Source of the DNA: Lepidurus packardi
Lineage: Eukaryota > Arthropoda > Branchiopoda > Notostraca > Triopsidae
NCBI GenBank assembly: GCA_023053545.1
Contig: JAKZAN010000006.1
Span: forward strand, 10,448,351 to 10,512,350
DNA: 64,000 nt
Direction: 5' to 3'
The position numbers and the translations under genes were made by a program. Below the pieces are notes generated by a model, which did not search any database, was not told where the DNA came from, and was given only the letters and a program-made list of their open reading frames with translations. Numbering within the stretch: the first letter of the stretch is position 1; the number at the start of each line of letters is the position of its first letter. Shown here in pieces: positions 31,068 through 41,893 of this stretch.

Positions 31068-32066
31068 CTAGTTTTCCGACTCGAATTGAGCCCTACCCGC
31101 CGGCTGACATCCGATTCCCGCACTAGACGAGGCCCCTTCATCTGTACTATGGCGCATGCTAGGTGCTACTCCACCGCTCTCCCTGGATTTGCTCCGGCAA
31201 TTGCGTGCAATATGACCCGGCTTTCCACATTGAAAGCAAATTGGAGCACCTTCGTGCGTCCTAGAACTAAAGGGAGGGTAACGGCCAACCTTACCTTGAG
31301 AGTCTCGAAGGTCGCTCCTAAGCTGCTGGAATCCCTCGTTGAGTGCGTTCGTCAGCTCTCCCATCATGGTCCTCAGGTCGTCGCTTCTGCTGTCGCGGCT
31401 GCACGTCGTGGCGTTAAGCTCGGCACCGGCTACAGTGGCACGCCTCTCCGAATTCCGGGACACAGAAGTCCACCATGACTGTGATGCCCGTGCCCGCTCC
31501 TGTCCGGCTTCTAGCTTCTTCGCTTCTTCCATAAATTCCTCGCTGGTAGCGATATCACGTTGAGCCAGTACTTCAACGAGGCTCGGCCTCAAGCCGCGGA
31601 ACAAGTGGTCCAGCTTTTGCGCATCCGACATCTTGGGGTCAACGTCGAAGCATAATTGTAGCACCTCCATGCAATACGAGGTTACCGTCTCCTCGGGTCT
31701 CTGTACACGCATGTGTAACTCCGTAAGCTTTTTGTACGCCCTGGCTTTTGGTACAAAAGCCTTTTTGAATAAAATCTGGAGTTCCGTCCAATTTGGCACC
31801 TTTCTGTCCTGGTTTCGAAATTCGTTTCGAAACCACGTTGATGCCACGCCATCTAGGCTTGCTCCGAAGAACCTTGCCCTGTCATCGTCGGACCACTCGT
31901 TAAAGTCCGTGGCCTCTTCGTAGTCATACAAAAACGTAACGGCGTCGGAATCAGAGCTCCCATCGAAACGGGGTATTGGTGTCGCTTTCCTTAACGATCC
32001 TCTGGCGGGTAGGTTCGCTTCTCTCGAAGCGGTTCCAGAGGACAGTACGGCACCCTCTTGTGCCAT
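31068..32066 (-). CDS. Gag of gypsy-type element with CCHC zinc knuckle
   Basis: 332 residues, starting M-A-Q-E-G-A-V-L-S. A retrotransposon Gag capsid domain lies at about residues 30-190 (W-F-R-N-E-F...W-T-E-L...F-L-x-x-F pattern and the D-H-L-F-R-G-L-R-P block). A single zinc knuckle C-F-Q-C-G-K-P-G-H-I-A-R-N-C is near residue 278. It packages element RNA into particles. The frame is intact, ends just before the protease region and sits about 240 bp inside the 5' LTR. Confidence 0.88.
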   Translation of the reverse strand: MAQEGAVLSSGTASREANLPARGSLRKATPIPRFDGSSDSDAVTFLYDYEEATDFNEWSDDDRARFFGASLDGVASTWFRNEFRNQDRKVPNWTELQILFKKAFVPKARAYKKLTELHMRVQRPEETVTSYCMEVLQLCFDVDPKMSDAQKLDHLFRGLRPSLVEVLAQRDIATSEEFMEEAKKLEAGQERARASQSWWTSVSRNSERRATVAGAELNATTCSRDSRSDDLRTMMGELTNALNEGFQQLRSDLRDSQGKVGRYPPFSSRTHEGAPICFQCGKPGHIARNCRSKSRESGGVAPSMRHSTDEGASSSAGIGCQPAGRAQFESEN

Positions 32067-32302
32067 TTGAAATCGGGTTAAGGATGGTGTTACACTTCTA
32101 TCAAACAGCAGGGGTGGAGGTAAGCCGCGAACACGTCGGCTTTGTCGAAGGTGGCTAGATACCAGTCCGTCTTCGGATGGGTCGCTACACTGTTCACGCT
32201 CTGTACTCTTTAAGAGCTACGAGCAAATTGCTGGAGTTTGTTTCCACGCACAAGCACAGTGAAGGCAAAATCAGGGTTACTTACCCCGCATCTCCACCAT
32301 AA

Positions 32303-32711
32303 TGTCACGTCACTGACTAACAACTGGTTGGTTTTGACAATGACGTGATCTTTCACGGGGCCCTGATCTTGTTCACAAACATAAAGACTAAAGTTTTAGG
32401 GATCAAACAGAGTCTGCATTTATCACTGGCCTACGATCCCTACACACTCACTAGCTTCTTCTCCTCACTCTCTCTCTCTTTCCGTGTGTCCTCCTGTCAA
32501 TCCCCCTCTGTCTTTTTATGGCCTCTGTTTTAACATCAACGAAATCAACGTTTTAACATCAACGAAATCAACGTTTTAACATCAACGAAATCAACGTAGA
32601 TCCCTTGGTTTCTGGACTAGTGAAAGTCATTTCTACGAAACCAAAGGGTGCGGGGAAACAAAGAAGGGAAACTACGCTACAACAAAACAACTAACAAAAA
32701 TTGGCGTGACA
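32303..32711 (-). repeat. 5' LTR of the gypsy-type element
   Basis: TG...CA bounded, 409 bp, with three copies of the 23-bp unit. Expected to carry the promoter of the element. Confidence 0.88.
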
Positions 32712-33809
32712 ATAATATGCTTTTGGGCAGTTTTGAATCAACGATACATTTTTTGTCTGGACTGGCTTTTAGATCTTTGGTAGCGTAATGGAACTTGTTC
32801 CAGTCTTGACACCAAGTATTAAGTAAAAACTTGGAGATCCAAATGCGCGCTACTTTTAATGAATCAGGAGGAGATGGCCAAGCGCTAGAGAGGATGTTTC
32901 TTGCTCTTTCAGAATAGGAGGTGTAGCTTATATGCTTTGCGGGTTCAGGTTTCGTAGGCCACACGTTCCAGATTTTTGAGGCATAATAGTTGAGAAGAGA
33001 TTTCTTCAAGGCAAGATCCAGTGGTGGGAGTCCCACGTCGACTTCAGTTGCTGCAGAGGGTGTTGTTTTGAGGGCACCGGATATAGTTAATAAGCCTTTA
33101 CGGTAAAGTTGTTGAAGTGGTTTCAGTTTAGCTTTCGATATATTGCACAATGCTGGGTATCCATATAAAAATTTACTAACGATTGTGGCTTGAAATAAGG
33201 TTTTTAATTGCTTGGATGATATTGATTTGCACCATTTAGCGATTTTTATCATACGTAATAGGGAGCTGTTGCATTGGTTAGCAATGTGTGAAACGTCAGT
33301 AGACCAATTTAGTCGGTCATCAAGGTAGAGGCCCAGATATCTTGATGAAGTTTTTGGTACGATGGTGGTTTGACCCCAATTCAGTGTTGCTTCTTCGGCT
33401 TGTCTTTTGCGATGGAAGTGGACGAGTTCGGTTTTTTCTTTAGCAAATCGGAGATTTAGTCTAATGCCCCGTTTTTCTAATGCTGAAATGTTGTTAGCTA
33501 GTAGTTTGGTGTTTTGATTACTCGATTTGCTGGAGGTGAATAATATTAGGTCATCAGCAAAGGCCTGGATCTCTATCCTCTTGCGTTTGATTGTTGTGAA
33601 ACAGCCATTAATGTAAATTAAGAAGAGGAGAGGAGAAAGTGGGGACCCTTGGGGAACGCCGTTTGTAATTTGGTAGAGCAAACTATGCGCGTCTCTATAT
33701 ATGGTATAGGCGGTGCGGTTTTCCAAGAAGCTAGTGATCCAATTGAGTAGTACTTTGGGGGTTTTTATTTTTCGGAGCTCATTAATAAATTTTTTTGGAT
33801 TTCTTTATT

Positions 33810-34426
33810 AGCAAACGAGTAGTGGTTGCCTCCAAAATTTTTTTGCCTTTCGGCAATTTGAGTTGGGCAAGTATTGTCAAACGAGTAGTGGTTGCCTCCA
33901 AAATTTCGGCACTTTCGCGCATTATCGGCACAGTTATTCGTCTTGATGATGCCCAACATTTCGCACATGTATTTCGAACATTTCGCACATGTGTGTGGGT
34001 TTTCTTTTCGGCGTTCTTCGACCTGTACCCTCTGCTAAAAGCGAAAATTAAGTTTAATTAAGATTTAATTAAGGCCTTGGTTAAGGAGTCGTGCTTTAGT
34101 TTCGGCGGAAGTGCAGGAGAGACGTACAAGCCATGCTTCTTGATGGCTTCACAAGTGATTTCCAGCTCCAGACTTTCGTTTTCGAAACGTTTCGTTGTAG
34201 TTCAGGTGTTGAGCGATCTCTTCCTCGTGTGCGTTTTTGGGCAGCTGGTGTATAATAACATCCAGTTGCGGCTTCAGTATAATCTTCTTGACCGGCTAAA
34301 GAGTTTATGGGAAATGTGCAGAAAAATAAGGCACGGGGTTCTTTGGATACTTGCTAAACTGCCGAATGGTTCACAGAATAAAGAGTAAAAAAGGTACATG
34401 AGGTTCTGCTCACTATAACTTGTTGC
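33810..34426. other. Unassigned sequence between LINE and BEL/Pao remnants
   Basis: A 29-nt word, AACGAGTAGTGGTTGCCTCC plus AAAATTT, occurs twice (about 33813 and 33879), with a word around GGCAA..TTG between them. Short frames on both strands are not convincing as genes. Confidence 0.4.
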
Positions 34427-37077
34427 TCAGCGATGAATTTCCAAGTAATCTGATGGACGGCGAAAAAATCTTGTGCTTGCTTCGATGAGAGGTGCGTCAG
34501 GTGCTTCTGTATAATAAGATACACTGGTAAGATACACTGTAAGATACACTGGTCCAAAATAGTCCACGCCACAGGTTTGAAACGGAGGAGATTCGATAAT
34601 TCTATCCTTCGGCAAGGGAGCTACTTCTTCCCGAATTGGACGCGCTTGATGAGGTGAGTCTTGACTGGTTAGGTAATATAATGGAAAACTTCCTGGTGTC
34701 CGACGCAGTAGAAAATTGGAGTCGTCCGCGAACGCGCAATAGATTAGAGGAGGAATCAAGGAATGGTTGAAGATTTCCTTTACGGAGGGCTTCGATTTCG
34801 CGCTGATAAAAACATCCTTGAGCTTCGTTGTACCAGTAATCTTCGGCTCGTTGAATTTCTTCTGCTGACAAATGGGGGCGTAGACTAGTATCCTTTTTCT
34901 TCAATCGGGAAACAAATCTCAAAAGCCAAGCAGTGATTCGGATGATTCGCGATGATTTGCTGAATCTTGCAAGGTCAAATATTGCTTCCGATTGGACAAC
35001 GATGTTTAAACACGAAATCGGTTCCTTGCGAATGGTAAACCGTTCGAAAATCGGTTCTTCAGAATGGTAAACCGTTTTGTTCTGTAACAAATCTTGGTTA
35101 CCTTCAGCTAAGAACGAAGGTCCATGCCACCAAAACTGATTTTCGATGAGTTGAGGTGAGGCGATGAGATGAGGCAATGTCGGCCGGGTTGTTCTCCTGG
35201 ACAGTGGTGCCAGGTCGCAGGTGAGTAAGAGTTTGAATTTCAGTGACGCGATTCCCCACGAATTGTCGCCATCGTCCAGGATGGCTCTTGATCCAGGCGA
35301 GAGTGATTTGTGAATCCGTCCAGAAAATCGGGGTGACTTCGAGTTTGTACCGCGCTCGTATTAAAAAGATCTCTAACCCAAAGAAAGCGTAATACATCGC
35401 GATCCTTCCCGTTGATCTGAATTTGCGGAAACGCCTTCTCGATATCGGCAGTCAAAGGAATTTTGTAAGTCCGAAAGGCTAGGAGAATCTCCATGAGCTC
35501 GGGGTTCAACGAGGGACCACATTCCAGATAATTGTTGAGGCTCGTACCGCCAGGTGTCCTTGCGGAGGCATCGAAAACAATTCTCACTTTCGAGGAATAC
35601 AAAGAAGCCCAATTTAGATCGGCTGGGTTATCTTCAGTAGAGCAGTGACGTAACTCAAACTGGATATTTTCTAAACAATTTTGAATTTGGTTTACTCGAT
35701 GCGTAACAAAACGTCGGGAAGAAGGTGGGACATGGAACCAATGAAGCACTATTGTGGAGTCAGTCCAGATGATGAAGGTAGGCTCGAAGTTCGGAGTTCG
35801 AATAGATTCGTGAATGAATGAGGCGAGTTTGGCAGCAGTAAATAATGCTTGGAGTTCGAGCTGGGGTAACGTGAGTTCACCTTTGGATGGTGCTACTCGT
35901 GTCTTACTGATGAGGAAATCCGAAATGTCAGTCAAGGTTGAGTAAGCTACAGCTCCGTAGGCCTTTAGGCTGGCGTCAGCGAATACGTGTATAGGGGTAC
36001 GAGAAGGAATCGACTTGCGAAAGAACGAACGTTGCATCACGATGGTGAGATTTGCGGTAACCCGTTTCCATTCAGTTGCAAGGTTGAGTGGCACAGGGTC
36101 ATCCCAATCAACGCCTGCTTTCCAGAGTTGTTGGATTAAAATCTTTGCGCGAATAGTTAAAGTTGCCAGGTATCCAATTGGGTCATAGATTGTTGCGATT
36201 CCCTTCAAGATGTTTCTTTTCGTTGTCGGACTAACTCTTTTCGTTGTCGGTATCGATAGTCTTGAGGGATGAGGATACTGTAAGTGTAAGCTATCAGATT
36301 GACGATCCCACAGTAATCCAAGAATCTTGACTGGATGATCAACGTTCAATACACTAAGTTGATTGGCAAGATCGCGAAGTCGTTGGCTGTTGCAAGTCCA
36401 GTGACGTAGGTTCATACCAGCAGCAGATAAAATTCGTACAGCTTCAGGCAAATAGGAAAGGAGTTCTTCGGTATTGGCGCCAGTAACAACATTGTCGACG
36501 TAGATACTTTTCTGGATGTTATCCGCAATCGGACGTTATCGGCAATCGGATGGTTCGACAAATGATGGTTGAGGGTAGCCAGAAGGATAAAAGGTGAACA
36601 AGTTGCACCAAATTGTACGACTTTGAAGCGATAGATGTTCAGAGGGGAGTTCGAATCGGCAGGAACTTTGGGCCAGAGAAATCGAACGTAGTCACGATCA
36701 GCTTCAGGTAAACCGATTTGCAAAAACGCCTTTTCTATGTCTGCCGTCAGCGCGTAAGGGTGAGTTCGAAAGCGCAGAAGAATGGCAAGAAGGTCGTTTT
36801 GAAGTGGGGGACCTGGCTCAAGACAGTCATTCAAACTTGGACTGGATTCATCAGACTTGCAGGAACAATCAAAGACAATGCGAATTGGCGTCGTGGAAGA
36901 ATCTTTGATAACGGGGGGATGAGGGATATAATGAGCTTTGTCTGTAACACAGATTCTCGTTGACACGTTCGATGAAACCCTTGTCTTCATACTCTGAGAT
37001 AATTTGACCGTAACGTTGAAGAAGTTCTGGAGTTTTCCGCAAACGTCTGAGAAGGGATTCGAGTCGAGCTTCAGCAA
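34427..37077 (-). pseudogene. BEL/Pao LTR retrotransposon Pol remnant, rearranged
   Basis: Read leftward: an RT domain (37077-36540) with R-I-V-F-D-C-S and L-T-A-D-I-E-K-A-F-L-Q-I; a break at 36520-36550 where a ~19-bp word is duplicated in tandem; then connection/RNase H (36451-35640) with A-S-L-K-A-Y-G-A-V-A-Y and I-W-T-D-S. There the frame runs directly into a second RT segment (R-I-V-F-D-A-S-A-R-T and L-T-A-D-I-E-K-A-F), a second RNase H (W-T-D-S-Q-I-T-L-A-W-I) and integrase pieces (A-P-L-P-K-D-R, then T-C-G-V-D-Y-F-G-P). BEL/Pao assignment rests on the D-I-E-K-A-F and N-P-A-D signatures. No LTRs found. Non-functional. Confidence 0.85.
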
Positions 37078-37210
37078 TGTAAAGATTAGTTGGAAGAGAT
37101 GGATGATTTGAACGCCAAGGAAGTCACTATTGTTCCTTCACGCTTGGTGCTACGCTCTCGACTGTTTGCTCTGAACCTCCTTTTAAAGGCCAGGAAAGTT
37201 CAACTGGGTT

Positions 37211-39396
37211 CTAAAACAGATGGCGTTGGTTGAAGCTCAGCGTCCTTCGTATGATGTTGGATGGGTGGATCTCGTGTGATCTTGGACAAATCTGTAGAAT
37301 GTGGTTGAGTGTTTCGGGACCCCTACAGCCGGCTCTACAATTTCTGATTTGTCCAGTACCCCTTGTTGTTCGACTACGTTTTGGGAGTGCGTTTATTCTA
37401 AGTTTTATGCTGTCTCTAAAGATGGAGAGAGGTTGTTTAGCGTGGTCTACATTGATCCAGCTATTAATTGATGGGCAATTGTTGGAGTAGGCTAGTGGTT
37501 TTCCATCTATGGATCCACATAGCTTTCTCGCATAACAGCTCTGAATCGTTTGTAGGCTATCAAACGTGAGCTTTGTGTTTGCAAGCATCGAGGATATGTC
37601 TTGCAGCTCTTCGGCTATTATATCGTCGTTTGATATTTTACGAGTTCGTCCTCCGATTTACTATGTTTTAGTAATAGTTTCTTACGTAGAATCGGTATAC
37701 TCCACCGAAGCATTGGGAAACCCAGACCACCATTTCAAATACGGGCATGGAAGTAGTATTTTCTTCGTGTCATGATGTAGTTTGAGCCATTTTCTGAAGA
37801 TGTTCCTTATGGCCACATCAATCTTTTTCAAGTCGTTCTTTTTGATTGATGAAAGCACCAGTTCATGGGTCATTCTTGGAATAATAAAGTATTTCAGCGC
37901 CTATACGTTGTTGAAGTAGTAGCGGTGACTTGTTCAGTTTCTCCATTAACCCAAAGAAGACGGGGTTGCATGAACTGCTGTGGCCAATTTGGCTGAATGG
38001 TATTCCCAAATATGTCCACGTTTGTTGCAGTGTCGTGGTTAGTATAGTGTTTCCTCCAATCTTAAATTTTTGTTGGTCGTCAACGAAAGTCTTTTTCTTC
38101 TTTGAGTCGGTTTTGATGGCGATTGTTGAGCATATTTCCGGATTCGTTTCAAGTCCTCTTTTTGCTAGAATTGTTATGTCTAGTAAGTGCTGTAAGCCTT
38201 GGCTAGTTTTGGCAGCCAGCACTAGATCGTCTGCATAGGCGAGGACATTGAGATTTTCACCGGATATTTCAAAACCGATCTCCTTGGGAAGAGATTTTAG
38301 GACTTCGTCGATGATCAAGTTAAATAAAAGTGGAGATAGGGGGTCCCCCTGCTTCACCCCACGTGTAATGGGTACGTTGCTCGCTAAGCTATCACCGTGT
38401 GTCTGGAAGTTGGTGGTACAACCCTTGTAAGAATTTTCTGTATATTCACGAAATTCTGGGGTAATTTTGATGCCTTTAAGGGCTCGGAAGATCGCATGGT
38501 GGCTTACCGAGTCGAACGCCTTTTTGAAGTCAATAAAAGCGCAAGAGAGGGGGGTTCTTTTCTTTTGTGCAGTCTTAAAAAGATTGTCTAGTAAAAAGAC
38601 ACTTTCTGCCCATCCATCAAAACGAATAAAGGCCTTTTGGCTGTGGTGTATTTTGAGGCCAACTCTAAGTCTTGATGCGAGTATTTTGTTCAGGATTCTT
38701 ACAAATACGCTTGAAATGGTGATCGGTCTAAATTGATCAGGTTTTGTTGGAGTATTTACATTTGGGATCAAAACCATGCGATGGGTCTTCAAAGCAGGCG
38801 ATAGATCCGTTAGTGTAAAGTATAACGTTCAAGATTTTTGTCAAGAGTCCGAGTCGAATGAGTTTCAAGCTTGCTGGGTTTAGATTGCAGGACCCGGGGC
38901 TGTGTTTTAGGGCAGCATGTTAGCTTTGATATCCATTGGTATTATTGGGCGCCAAATGTCGCCAAGCGCACTTTCTTTATTGGTTTTGATCTCCTTATTG
39001 TCCTCTGGCGAGGGACAGGAGAAGAGCTCAGTCTAATATTCCGCCGAGTTCTCGGGTAAGTTGCTAATTCCTTTCTGGTGTTTCCATCCAGGATTGCTTT
39101 TACGCAGGCAGAGCGATTTGAGGAGGAGTTGTCTCCTTTTCTGGACGCCCTCAGTTATTCTATTTACTATCGTTGCTAGGTCTTTGTTGGTGGGCTTATC
39201 TCCTCTCATGAGTTTTTCTGCTTCCCACCTAGCGAGGGTGTATTCGTCTTCGGACGTCCATAATTTCCCCTTTTGCTCTCCAGATTGATGTCCTGATGCA
39301 GTTTGCGCATTATATTCAGTTGGATGGCGCTGTCGTTTATGTTGGCCTAGACCGATCTTCGTTTTAAACGTCAAAGCGCAAAAGGGACATTGGAGT
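37211..39396 (-). pseudogene. R2-like non-LTR retrotransposon remnant
   Basis: Read leftward: an N-terminal C2H2 finger (C-P-F-C...H-K-R-Q-R-H, about 39388-39330) followed by a Myb-like motif (W-T-S-E-D-E-Y-T-L-A-R-W-E-A-E); a reverse transcriptase (38792-37863) with R-P-I-T-I-S-S, G-V-K-Q-G-D-P-L-S-P-L-L-F-N and Y-A-D-D-L-V-L-A; then a C-R-A-G-C...H-I-L-Q-I-C CCHC motif (about 37340-37280). Zinc finger plus Myb plus RT plus CCHC in this order is the R2-clade layout. The restriction-like endonuclease after the CCHC is missing, and the frame is broken between the three ORFs. A deleted Harbinger element has inserted just upstream of the zinc finger. Confidence 0.8.
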
Positions 39397-39404
39397 TCGA
39401 TCTG

Positions 39405-40318
39405 AGTTGCGTTTTATTTGCTACAGTCGCGTCCTACCGCGTCAGTGAGAAACGTCCGCGTCAGGCGATAAATTCGTTTTATTTAGGACGAGCGTTGGAT
39501 GCACTGCTCGGACGCGTCATACCAAATAAAACGGTTTGTAGCATTCGCTCCCGTCAGTTTTGTAAACATCCCTATTTTAAACGTAAACATATCTCACGAA
39601 GAATGGACATAAAAACATTACTTTTAGTGATTAACTGCTATCGAAGTATATTGGCAGGGTCAGCTTTCTTAATTCAGATCTTTCTCGAACTTGAAAGCAG
39701 TGAAAATGTTAGCGGTTACAATTATAAGCGAGCATTACAGAAGTGGTTACAGGAAGCAAGCGATGTTCATCATAAAGTTGAAAATTTCGCCGAAGTACTA
39801 GTGGAAAGCTTGAATGACGCTGATTTTCGACTTCATTTTCGATTAAAATGTTTAATTAAATGTTTTTTTGTATCGAAAAGTACCTTGGGGCTGACTAAAT
39901 CATCGTCACCAATGATACAAAATATTTCGTCATAAAATCTAGGCTACTTTATTGCCTTGCTACCCGTTTTCTTCGCATTGTCGTTCCAAGCATTAAAAGA
40001 TCGTTTTAGGTTTTTCCACTTGTCTTTCACTTTTATGCTTGGATTCAGACCAAGATTAAAGCCCTTTTTTGCAACTCCGCAAGTTGCAAGTTGCAAGTTT
40101 TGGGTATAAAGTCTGCCCGCTTCCCCTTTGCTCTTCAAAGCGCACTTCATTTCCTATTGATTCAGTAGCTCGACCAATGCTTCAGTCGCCTCGCTGTCGC
40201 GACTTGCTGAAGACTTAGGGTCCACACTTCAGCCTATATAATGAAGAAGAAGAAGAATATAATGAAGAAGAGAATATAATGCTAGTAGGCTCTACTAGGC
40301 TCCGAATTTCGGTTGATA
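39405..40318 (+). mobile_element. Internally deleted Harbinger derivative, right end lost
   Basis: Near-identical to the left end of the 3866-10185 element: the terminal repeat AGTTGCGTTTTATTTG, the GC-rich subterminal region and the first ~80 codons of the transposase (from 39603). At about 39850 the sequence jumps to the middle of the Myb-like gene (equivalent to about 5925) and follows it to about the equivalent of 6367. It lacks most of the transposase and the right terminus. CTG directly precedes the left end, as in the complete copy. The sequence ends where the array's flanking reading frame starts. Confidence 0.88.
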
Positions 40319-40957
40319 GCCGCAAGGGGTTTGTACCGCGTCAAAGTGGATCTGCATAGAGGCGCATTGGGAGACGTTTGCCATTCCGCCCACCATCGCG
40401 ACCTTCTGGCACGTACCTAAATTTAAGTCTCTAGCGGTAAGGATGCCCGAGAATTCTGCCGCGAGCGTCAAATGGCTCCGGAGAAGGCGTTTGTGTAAGC
40501 AGTCCACGAAATGAAGTTCCGAAGCGAGTGTTTTGTCCCTTGCTACCGAATCGTCTTCTATGAATTAGAAATGTGCGGCCAGGGCTCCTCCGATGTCAGA
40601 GAAACGCCGGTAGTTAGTGACACTTGGGGCTTGGCGGGGCTTGGCAGCCCTGCTGTTTAATACGATGTAATGGCCGGCGGAGTTGATTACGGGAAGTGCT
40701 CGTACCCCGCACACATCTGCGCTGGTTGTGTTCACTACATACTCGAGTTGCTCGTTTGGGTCGCGGACGCGAGCCTGGTTTTTCATGTTATCGTGCAGAA
40801 GGAGACCCGGCGCTGGTTCGTGCACATAATCATAGCGACAGGGTTCCGGTAGTGGCTCGTAACGCCATACGACAGTAAGTTTATTGGACACCGCGAATTC
40901 ATCAGTTGCTACCTGTTTAATGTACCGAAGGGAGAAGACAAGTGACAGTCTGGGCAC
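40319..40957 (-). pseudogene. Unidentified reading frame with internal stop, unit 1 (glycoprotein-like?)
   Basis: A minus-strand frame runs from 40957 through a TAA at about 40565-40567 and on, in the same phase, to about 40298. It has no ATG (it begins at GTG right after a TGA). The first part has W-R-Y-E-P-L-P-E-P-C-R-Y and N-T-T-S-A-D-V-C-G-V; the second has L-N-L-G-T-C-Q-K-V-A-M-V-G-G. Cysteines and N-x-T sites give it the look of an extracellular or viral surface protein, but I recognise no family. In unit 1 it continues 52 bp left of the repeat boundary; in units 2 and 3 it is cut there. It lies 3' of the large gene on the same strand. Confidence 0.35.
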
Positions 40958-41219
40958 TCAGAAGTAAGAAGAATTTCTTCGAGTAGCAGTTTCTTGACGC
41001 GAAGTTTTGTTCCGTCATCCTTTTCGCGGTTCCTATTGGCTCTTGATCGAAAACCCACGATTTCTTACTAAAGCCTGCTTTACACTGCCCCTGTCAACTG
41101 TCAGCTGTCTGGCTGGCTGGCAAGCCGCATGCGCAGTACCGTTGACATGGCTGGAACTCCTGTCAGAAAACTACAGTGTCAAGAGTCCAGCAGCGCTCAA
41201 CTTTTCTGGCTGACAGGCC

Positions 41220-41674
41220 TGCTTCCACCAATCACAAAAGTGGTGGGTAGGGCCATGTGTGTTTGTAAACATTGATTTTGTTTGACTTGAACTACTTATG
41301 AACATTATTATGAATTATTTTACTTGATATTATTATGAATTATTTTACTTGATATTATTAAAAAATCATCGTCAAAGATCTTTTTCATATCATATTTTTT
41401 ATTATTATTACTTTTTTTATATTAAAGTAATTTACATAAGCGCACGTCACAGGAATTTACAAAAGAAACGGCAAAATTGACAAAATTAAAACATTACAAA
41501 TTTAGGAAATGGAAAAAAATACGAAGTAGGGCGCGGGGTCGTACTATAATAGATGGGGCGATGGAGTTGGGTTTTCGTCATCGACGTCGCTATTGGTCAA
41601 GTCACTAAGGGTACCCATAGCCGGGTCCAAATCACTGCAAAAGGCGTTGCGCGCTCTCAGAAAGCTGTGCTCTT
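41220..41674. other. Unit spacer, AT-rich, no gene
   Basis: The 3' flank of the large gene. It has two direct copies of a 25-bp word TGAATTATTTTACTTGATAT plus TATTA at about 41310-41360, and otherwise nothing recognisable. Repeated at +5565 and +11130. Confidence 0.5.
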
Positions 41675-41880
41675 GCTGTTTAATAACAGGAAGGCTACAG
41701 TACTTGAAAGTACGGAGCAAAAACGGCCATCAATTCGCTGTTTAATAACAGGAAGGGTACACTTGAAAAGTACGGAGCAAAAACGGCCATCAATTCGCTG
41801 TTTAATAACAGGAAGGGTACACTTGAAAAGTACGGAGCAAAAACGGCCACCAATTCGCTGTTCAATAACAGGAAGGCTAT
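41675..41880. repeat. 60-bp minisatellite at the 3' end of the large gene, unit 1
   Basis: GCTGTTTAATAACAGGAAG recurs at 41675, 41737, 41797 and 41857, giving about 3.4 copies of a ~60-bp unit. The array ends a few bases before the stop codon of the 1,208-codon gene (41894). The same array is at about 47240-47445 and 52805-53010. Confidence 0.92.
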
Positions 41881-41893
41881 AAAGAAAGAAGAG

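Larger units (their letters stand above)
29346..32711 (-). mobile_element. Ty3/gypsy-type LTR element lacking reverse transcriptase and integrase
   Basis: LTRs at 29346-29731 (386 bp) and 32303-32711 (409 bp) both start TGTCACG and end GTGACA. They differ by a few substitutions and one extra 23-bp unit of AACATCAACGAAATCAACG type in the right copy. The target duplication ATAA flanks the element. On the minus strand a TGG-starting primer-binding-site-like sequence lies a few bases inside the right LTR. The interior of about 2.6 kb encodes Gag and a protease region only, so mobility would need proteins from a full-length relative. Confidence 0.9.
29079..33809 (-). pseudogene. 5'-truncated non-LTR retrotransposon (Jockey/CR1-like), split by an LTR element
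   Basis: The right piece (33809-32712) covers the reverse transcriptase palm onward: N-G-V-P-Q-G-S-P-L-S-P-L-L-F and the catalytic A-F-A-D-D, then a thumb region. The left piece (29345-29079) continues the same protein to its C-terminus: Q-L-R-T-N-H-F-P, then C-I-C...H-L-L-F-H-C, a CCHC-type end typical of this LINE group. The two join in frame when the LTR element and one ATAA target copy are removed. The endonuclease and N-terminal palm are missing upstream, as expected of 5' truncation during retrotransposition. Confidence 0.85.
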
